This document shows, one piece after another, positions 6,427-11,057 of a DNA stretch of 11,057 nucleotides. The notes under the pieces were generated by a model. That model was not told the origin of the DNA and searched no databases. It saw nothing but the letters and a program-made list of their open reading frames with translations. The stretch comes from Syntrophaceae bacterium UBA3084. Lineage in GTDB: Bacteria; Desulfobacterota; Syntrophia; Syntrophales; UBA6807. The number at the start of each line of letters is the position of its first letter. The first letter of the stretch is position 1. Location: contig DFBI01000154.1 in assembly GCA_002367335.1 (NCBI GenBank), forward strand, positions 1,381-12,437. Direction: 5' to 3'. A program made the position numbers and the translations under genes.

Positions 6427-8217
6427 ATGAGGATTTCTCTGATGGATTTTTCGACGTTTTATCAGAAAGTTCAATCAATTCTTGAAACTGAATTGCCGTC
6501 CGGTACTTCGATTGTCAAAGAAGGTTGTTGTATCGCTGAAAATATTGAAATCGGTCGTACCGCTTTCATGGACAAAATGGGCATAGACTCAGAGCTGGAG
6601 TATAAGCGGCACTGTATTAAAAACCGGCAAATCATGTATCATGCCCATATTGGAATGAACACATGGCGGGATACGGTTGAGACCATGGCTCTACTTTATA
6701 AAACCGCTGAAGAATCGGGTTTTGTAGTCGACAGGGCCGGTATTTGCCTTGACCGACGCATGGCGTTACCTAAAAACAAACGGGATCAGATACCGGCTGA
6801 AACCGGTCCTGAACTTAATACCCATTCACAATGGCAACAGGTTGGGCAGGCGGTTCCAATACAGCCTCATATGGGCGATTTCATGATCGGGTTTCCTGCT
6901 TCGGTTGAAAACACGGTCCAGGCGCTGAAAGCTGGCGTGACGACCATAGGGAATCTTTCGCAGTTTTTTGCTCACGAAGTTCCCATGTGGACCGACAAAG
7001 TGAGTACCACCATTGAAACAGTCAAAGCCATATCCATCATGGGAGCGATGAAAAATAAAGGTACACTAGTTCATTCTTACCTGGAAGACGGTTTCCCTGC
7101 GCTTTTTCAGGATTGTGCAACAGTAGCCGGGTGGGCTTTTTTAGAACGATATATTGTCGAAAAACTTCTAAATGCAAAACTGTCCCATTGTATTGGTGGA
7201 TTAACCTCTGACCCTTTAAAACGAACAGCATGGGTTTTTACACTAAATAAGATCCATGATTATGACTGTATAGGTTCTATGATATACGGTGATACTATAA
7301 GCTTTGGGAGTGATTTCAACCGGAACCGAGGATTGGTTGCCGAATATCTAATGTGGGATATCATGTCCCAACTGGAATGCCCTACCGGTAATGCAGTGCT
7401 TCCCTTGCCAGTTACCGAAGCACTGCGAATACCATCTGCTGAAGAAATTGTCGAGGCTCAATGTTTTGGACGACGAATAGAGCAGACAGCCCGGAGATTA
7501 ATGCCTTACATCGATTTTACCCCGGCATACGATTTTTCCGCAAAGCTGTATTCCGCCGGAAAATCAGTTTTCGAAAATGCTATCGACGGATTTAAAGAAG
7601 CAAAAATCGATATCAATGATCCGGTCCAAATGCTATATGTAATGAAGATGCTAGGGGCTGCTGATTTCGAAGAGATGTTTGGTATCGGTAAAGTGAATGA
7701 AGATTCGTCCGGAGGACGTCAGCCCGTTTATCCAACAGATGTATTTGAGATGTCGCAGCGTGTTATCAATGAAAACGAGCATATCTTTGACAATCCCCGA
7801 TCAAGAAGCCGCCTGGAAGGCCGGAAATTTTTAATTGCTTCGACAGATGTACATGCACACGCCGTCACGATCATCCATGAGCTTTTGTCCAGGGCTGGAT
7901 CGGAAATAACGAATTTGGGAGCCGAAATTAATCCGGACCAAATCGCCAGGGCAGCTAAATCGTGCGGTGTGGAAGCAATTTTGATTAGCACTCACAATGG
8001 AATGGCATTGGAATATGGTAATCGCCTGAAAGCGGAGTTAGACAGGCAAAAAGTAGATGTGCCGGTAATAATGGGAGGAGTCCTTAATCAAAAAGTGGAG
8101 GGAGTGGCTTTACCTGTTGATGTTACTACAAATCTTAAAGAATTGGGATTTTATCCTAGCCACAAGTTGGGAGGCAGCTTTCAAAAAATGCTTGAACATG
8201 ACACAATATCCAAATAA
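6427..8217 (+). CDS. single-chain cobalamin-dependent mutase-like enzyme (glutamate mutase E-like barrel fused to a B12-binding domain)
   Basis: The 596-aa protein has two parts. Residues about 1-430 resemble the catalytic barrel of class III carbon-skeleton mutases (glutamate mutase epsilon subunit). Marks are DRAGICLDRR (102-111), MIGFPASVENTVQALKAGVTTIGN (153-176) and ALRIPSAEEIVEAQCFGRRIEQTAR (332-356), the last matching the IPT-x-E-A region of GlmE. Residues about 464-590 form a cobalamin-binding Rossmann domain: DVHAHA (474-479), where His476 should ligate cobalt; NLGAEINPDQIARAA (496-510); ILISTHNG (518-525); and VIMGG (547-551). The sixth position of the DxHxxG motif is Ala, not Gly. 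Glutamate mutase uses two separate subunits, whereas 2-methyleneglutarate mutase is one chain of about this size with the same order, so it is the closest architectural parallel known to me. The helical cap of methyl-transfer corrinoid proteins is absent. A radical AdoCbl-dependent rearrangement is likely; the substrate is unknown. ProC follows after 81 nt. Confidence 0.78.
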   Translation: MRISLMDFSTFYQKVQSILETELPSGTSIVKEGCCIAENIEIGRTAFMDKMGIDSELEYKRHCIKNRQIMYHAHIGMNTWRDTVETMALLYKTAEESGFVVDRAGICLDRRMALPKNKRDQIPAETGPELNTHSQWQQVGQAVPIQPHMGDFMIGFPASVENTVQALKAGVTTIGNLSQFFAHEVPMWTDKVSTTIETVKAISIMGAMKNKGTLVHSYLEDGFPALFQDCATVAGWAFLERYIVEKLLNAKLSHCIGGLTSDPLKRTAWVFTLNKIHDYDCIGSMIYGDTISFGSDFNRNRGLVAEYLMWDIMSQLECPTGNAVLPLPVTEALRIPSAEEIVEAQCFGRRIEQTARRLMPYIDFTPAYDFSAKLYSAGKSVFENAIDGFKEAKIDINDPVQMLYVMKMLGAADFEEMFGIGKVNEDSSGGRQPVYPTDVFEMSQRVINENEHIFDNPRSRSRLEGRKFLIASTDVHAHAVTIIHELLSRAGSEITNLGAEINPDQIARAAKSCGVEAILISTHNGMALEYGNRLKAELDRQKVDVPVIMGGVLNQKVEGVALPVDVTTNLKELGFYPSHKLGGSFQKMLEHDTISK

Positions 8218-8260
8218 AGAAGAGCTTACCACAGCTCACATTAATACTTGATTTCAAAAA

Positions 8261-8266
8261 TATAAT
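8261..8266 (+). promoter_or_regulatory. possible -10 promoter element before the ProC-like gene
   Basis: TATAAT is a perfect -10 consensus 32 nt before the ATG at 8299, in an AT-rich stretch. No good -35 box lies 16-18 nt upstream (ACATTA at best; TTGATT at 8248 is too close). The ProC-like gene may thus have its own promoter as well as read-through from the B12 gene. Confidence 0.3.
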
Positions 8267-8287
8267 ATTATGATTCCATTGCCAATT

Positions 8288-8292
8288 AGGAG
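8288..8292 (+). promoter_or_regulatory. ribosome binding site of the ProC-like gene
   Basis: AGGAG lies 6 nt before ATG 8299, an ideal spacing that fixes the start. Confidence 0.7.
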
Positions 8293-8298
8293 ACTGAG

Positions 8299-9129
8299 AT
8301 GGCTTTAAATGATAGAAAAATTGCCTTCATCGGCGCAGGTCATATAACAAACATCCTTTTGGATAACCTTATCAAAGCTGAGAAATTATCCCCCCATCTT
8401 CCGATTGTCAGTGATCCGGATAAAAACAAACTGCAGCAGCTTTATGAAAAATACAAAATTACAATGGCGCAGGATAATTGTGACGCTGTCAACAAAGGGG
8501 ATTTTATTTTTATCAATGTTCCTCCCCAGGAAGCTGGAGGTGTCATCAGTGAATTGAGCCGAAAGGGAGTCCCGAATAATAAGCTCATTATTACCCTGGC
8601 AGCAGGCATACCGATAAATGCCTACGATAAACTGGGGGATAACATACCTGTTGTTAGAGCACTACCTAATCCACCCAGCCAGATCGGGATGGGAATTGCT
8701 GCACTGTCCTTTAATGAGTTCGTAAATGATAAACAAAAAAGTGATGTTTTTGAGCTTTTCAGTTCACTGGGTGAGTATGCTGTTCTAAGGGAAGAGAACA
8801 TTAATGCAGTGACGGCTTTGAGTAGTCCTGCAGCGACCTACCTGTTTTTTCAATCGCTGATCGATGCAGGTGTTAGGGCGGGTATCGATCACGAAACATC
8901 AACGAAAATAGTCTATCAAACCATCGTGGGAGCTTTGGAGGTTTGGAAACAGCGGCACGTCTCACCCCATGACTTGTTGTCGGAAGCAAGTACTCCGGGA
9001 GGAATTTCTGTAGAAAGCATCTTCACATTAGAGCAATATGATTTTACAGCTGCGCTGAATGAAGCAATTAGCAAAGGAGCTTTGAAAGCCAAAGAATTAG
9101 GTGATGCAGTTCAGAGCACAGTGGAATAA
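8299..9129 (+). CDS. pyrroline-5-carboxylate reductase family protein (ProC-like)
   Basis: The 276-aa protein is the right length for P5C reductase, which reduces 1-pyrroline-5-carboxylate to proline with NAD(P)H in the cytoplasm. It opens with a Rossmann strand and dinucleotide loop IAFIGAGHIT (8-17). ITLAAGIPI (98-106), VVRALPNPPSQIGMGIAAL (118-136), TALSSPAATYLFFQSLIDAGVRAGI (172-196) and STPGGISVESIFTLE (231-245) follow the order of ProC landmarks. Several positions differ from the usual enzyme: GAGHIT for GAGNMG/A, PNPPSQ for PNTPA, SSPAATY for GSGPAY and PGGIS for PGG-x-T. The substrate may therefore be a related cyclic imine and not P5C. It lies 81 nt after the B12 enzyme on the same strand and is probably part of the same unit. 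The symbol proC is withheld because of the altered motifs. Confidence 0.85.
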   Translation: MALNDRKIAFIGAGHITNILLDNLIKAEKLSPHLPIVSDPDKNKLQQLYEKYKITMAQDNCDAVNKGDFIFINVPPQEAGGVISELSRKGVPNNKLIITLAAGIPINAYDKLGDNIPVVRALPNPPSQIGMGIAALSFNEFVNDKQKSDVFELFSSLGEYAVLREENINAVTALSSPAATYLFFQSLIDAGVRAGIDHETSTKIVYQTIVGALEVWKQRHVSPHDLLSEASTPGGISVESIFTLEQYDFTAALNEAISKGALKAKELGDAVQSTVE

Positions 9130-9213
9130 GTGCCGGAGGTAATTGTGTTACTTACCACGCTTATTATTTTGCCTTTGGTCTTTATGCTTTGTTTTACCTT
9201 TTATCCGACACAC

Positions 9214-9283
9214 GAAAACTCCCAAACCCCGAAGCGGGGGAAAAACTCCTCCAGAGCCATCCGGCGACGGCGCCCTGACAGGG
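9214..9283. repeat. GC-rich intergenic block with three short hairpins and a flanking direct repeat
   Basis: The 252-nt gap after the ProC-like gene holds CCCCG-AAG-CGGGG (9227-9239), GGCG-ACGG-CGCC (9263-9274) and CCCTG-A-CAGGG (9273-9283). The direct repeat AAAACTCC flanks the first hairpin (9215-9222 and 9242-9249). No T-run follows any stem. The block may terminate the upstream operon or be a REP-like dispersed element. Overlapping short frames here (GTG 9130, 61 codons; another of 77 codons) have no family resemblance. Confidence 0.4.
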
Positions 9284-9360
9284 ACATTCCTCATGCCTCC
9301 CCACCCTTTAAATAGGCTTGATTTCGGCCTGCTTTTAGATTTTAATGTACAATTATGTGT

Positions 9361-9366
9361 TATACT
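9361..9366 (+). promoter_or_regulatory. possible -10 element before the secreted hydrolase gene
   Basis: TATACT matches the -10 consensus at five of six positions and lies 15 nt before ATG 9382, in a sharply AT-rich stretch. The -35 region (GATTTT near 9338) is poor. The very short leader has no recognisable Shine-Dalgarno sequence. Confidence 0.3.
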
Positions 9367-9381
9367 ATTTTACTAAGCAAA

Positions 9382-11057
9382 ATGAAGAATTTTACTCTGA
9401 TAGCACTTTTGTGTGTATTGCTCTCGGTTCCCAATGATATTTTTGGACAAGCTGATGTCATTGTTGCCGGGGACATACAAATAAAGGAAGTCTTTATACC
9501 AATGGAAGATGGCATGAAATTGGCGGCCGATTTGTATCTGCCGGTGAACATGAAAAAGGACGAACGATTTCCTGTAATACTGGAATATCTGCCGTATCGT
9601 AAAGATGAATCCAGGTCTAGCCGTCTTGGCAACTACGACTATTTTGTGAAGCATGGATATATCGTTGCTCGCGTTGATATAAGGGGAACTGGACGTAGCC
9701 AAGGAAAATTGGTTGATGGAGAATATTCGGAACAAGAACAATTGGACGGCCTGCAAGTTATTGATTGGTTGTCCAAGCAGCATTTTTCGAACGGAAATGT
9801 AGCTATGCTTGGTATTTCATGGAGTGGCTTTAATGCACTTCATCACGCGATGCGACATCCTCCTGCCTTGAAAACCATTATTTCGTGTATGTCTACCGAT
9901 GATATCTATGAAGATGATGTCCATTTCATTGATGGGATGCATCATATTGATACCTATGAATTGGGCATGGATATAGCCAATATAATACCTGGGCCACCCG
10001 ATTTTGATATTGAAGGGGATTATTTTAAAAACCGCTTCGATACACAACCGTGGATCTTGAAGTATAAGAAACAACAAACAGATGGTCCATTTTGGGATAG
10101 GGCTTCTTTGAATAGAGATTACTCATTAATCGATATCCCCATTTTTATTGTCGGTGGGTATTATGATGGTTACCGGGATTTCGTGCCGAGAATGGTGCAA
10201 AATGCTGACGTGCCTTACAAAGCGTTACTAGGCCCATGGAATCATTGCTTCCCTCACAATGCTTATCCAGGGCCTGCTATTGAATGGCGAGAGATGGCTG
10301 TGCGTTGGTTGGATCATTGGATGAAAGGAAAGGACACAGGTATTTTAGAAGAGCCGTCGGTCTACTATTACCAACGTGACTGGCACGAACCGGGAGTGGA
10401 ACTTACGTATATTCCTGGTAGATGGTATACTGCTGACCAGTGGCCCGAAACCAGGGAATCCATTCTTTACTTAAACCAGGACCACCATTTAGTGATCACA
10501 CCTGCGCAATTTAAACATTCACTGGTTTACAAACCCACTACTCCCGACGCTACTGGTATTGCGATGTGGTGGGGCGACTTGAAACCGGATCAAAAAAAAA
10601 CAGACGCACACAGTTTGGTCTACGACTCTGAACCCATTACCGAAAGCTTAGCCATAATTGGAATTCCTCAGGTGACTTTACAAACGAGTACCGATGCGCC
10701 AGCAGCTAATTGGTTCGTACGCTTATCCGATGTAGCACCCAATGGCATGGTTACTTTCATTACTGGAGCCGGTTTTAATGCTAACCATGTGGAATCTTCA
10801 GAAAAACCAATCCGCTTGACCAAGGATAAAATTTATACGCTTAATATTGATTTGCATGTCACTTCATGGACCTTTCAAAAAGGACATAAGATTCGACTCT
10901 CTGTAAACAATGCCCAATGGCCCATGATTTGGCCTTCTCCATACCCCATGACGACCTCAATCAGGTCGAATGACGAGCTGAAATCATTTTTGAAATTACC
11001 GGTGCCCATCAAGCCAACACAACTGGCAAAATCTTTTCCAAAGCCTGTAGCAGGCCC
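9382..11057 (+). CDS. secreted S15/CocE-NonD family serine hydrolase (peptidase or acylesterase), 3' truncated by the window
   Basis: The frame is open from ATG 9382 to the right edge (558 codons, no stop). An N-terminal signal peptide (MKNFTLIALLCVLLSVP, probable cleavage after FGQ, residue 23) sends it to the periplasm or outside. The alpha/beta hydrolase domain has FIPMEDGMKLAADLYLP (38-54), the DIRGTGRSQG loop (99-108) and the nucleophile elbow GISWSG (144-149, Ser146). The acid follows in GGYYDGYRD (Asp262) and the base in GPWNHCF (His288), a complete catalytic triad. After about residue 370 comes the jelly-roll domain usual in X-Pro dipeptidyl-peptidase/CocE proteins, ending near the SVNNAQWPMIWPSPYP motif (535-550). 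The family includes X-Pro dipeptidases, cocaine esterase, glutaryl-7-ACA acylases and amino-acid-ester hydrolases, so the substrate is open. It is separated from the ProC-like gene by 252 nt and is probably a separate transcript. Minus-strand frames over it are shadows. Confidence 0.9.
   Translation, partial: MKNFTLIALLCVLLSVPNDIFGQADVIVAGDIQIKEVFIPMEDGMKLAADLYLPVNMKKDERFPVILEYLPYRKDESRSSRLGNYDYFVKHGYIVARVDIRGTGRSQGKLVDGEYSEQEQLDGLQVIDWLSKQHFSNGNVAMLGISWSGFNALHHAMRHPPALKTIISCMSTDDIYEDDVHFIDGMHHIDTYELGMDIANIIPGPPDFDIEGDYFKNRFDTQPWILKYKKQQTDGPFWDRASLNRDYSLIDIPIFIVGGYYDGYRDFVPRMVQNADVPYKALLGPWNHCFPHNAYPGPAIEWREMAVRWLDHWMKGKDTGILEEPSVYYYQRDWHEPGVELTYIPGRWYTADQWPETRESILYLNQDHHLVITPAQFKHSLVYKPTTPDATGIAMWWGDLKPDQKKTDAHSLVYDSEPITESLAIIGIPQVTLQTSTDAPAANWFVRLSDVAPNGMVTFITGAGFNANHVESSEKPIRLTKDKIYTLNIDLHVTSWTFQKGHKIRLSVNNAQWPMIWPSPYPMTTSIRSNDELKSFLKLPVPIKPTQLAKSFPKPVAG

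Noticed and set aside
9130..9315. 61-codon GTG frame right after the ProC-like gene with one hydrophobic segment and a basic tail
   Set aside because: No ribosome site, no family resemblance, and it runs through the GC-rich hairpin block; a competing 77-codon frame overlaps it.
9315..9336. AGGC-GCCT stem followed by CTTTT as an intrinsic terminator
   Set aside because: Only four pairs with a nine-base loop and a broken T-run; too weak to call.
9360..10077. Three minus-strand frames of 86-136 codons
   Set aside because: All antisense to the secreted hydrolase, whose frame is supported by a full catalytic triad.

Overview
The window is bacterial chromosomal DNA from an organism I cannot name. 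Most genes have good Shine-Dalgarno sequences (AGGAG/AGGAGG 5-7 nt before the start) and one uses a TTG start. The last gene encodes a Sec-exported S15/CocE hydrolase whose signal peptide ends in FGQ, a style common in Bacteroidota and related (FCB-like) phyla. Together with an M1 aminopeptidase carrying a HEAT-like tail, this makes an FCB-like, probably environmental bacterium my best guess, at low confidence. Base composition is mosaic: a sampled 60-base line of the methyltransferase gene is about 32% GC and one of the permease gene about 62% GC.

Layout. (1) 1-1349: 3' part of an M1 zinc aminopeptidase. (2) 1396-2076: an AT-rich class I SAM methyltransferase. (3) 2077-2706: no intact gene, but two minus-strand C-terminal remnants, one of a CBS-domain/zinc-ribbon protein and one of an enolase-superfamily (mandelate racemase/muconate lactonizing type) enzyme, plus a 14-bp tandem duplication. 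(4) 2707-5760: a non-pyrrolysine MttB-family methyltransferase, an APC-type amino acid/amine permease 12 nt downstream, and then the broken C-terminal third of a short-chain dehydrogenase with an in-frame TGA. (5) 5890-9129: a gamma-glutamylcyclotransferase-like protein, a strong imperfect hairpin, a 596-aa single-chain B12 enzyme (glutamate-mutase/2-methyleneglutarate-mutase-like barrel plus C-terminal cobalamin domain), and a ProC-like pyrroline-5-carboxylate reductase. (6) 9130-9381: a gap with short GC-rich hairpins. (7) 9382 to the edge: a secreted S15/CocE-type serine hydrolase, truncated by the window.

How they may work together (inference): the centre looks like a catabolic island for a nitrogen-containing small molecule. 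The permease imports it, the MttB homologue removes a methyl group from a quaternary or tertiary amine, the GGCT-like protein acts on a gamma-glutamyl-type bond, the cobalamin enzyme rearranges a carbon skeleton, and the ProC-like enzyme reduces a cyclic imine. The most novel element is the pairing of the fused B12 mutase-like protein with a ProC-like reductase and a GGCT-like protein. I recognise no described pathway with this composition. The dehydrogenase, racemase-type and CBS remnants show that the locus has been rearranged and is decaying in part.
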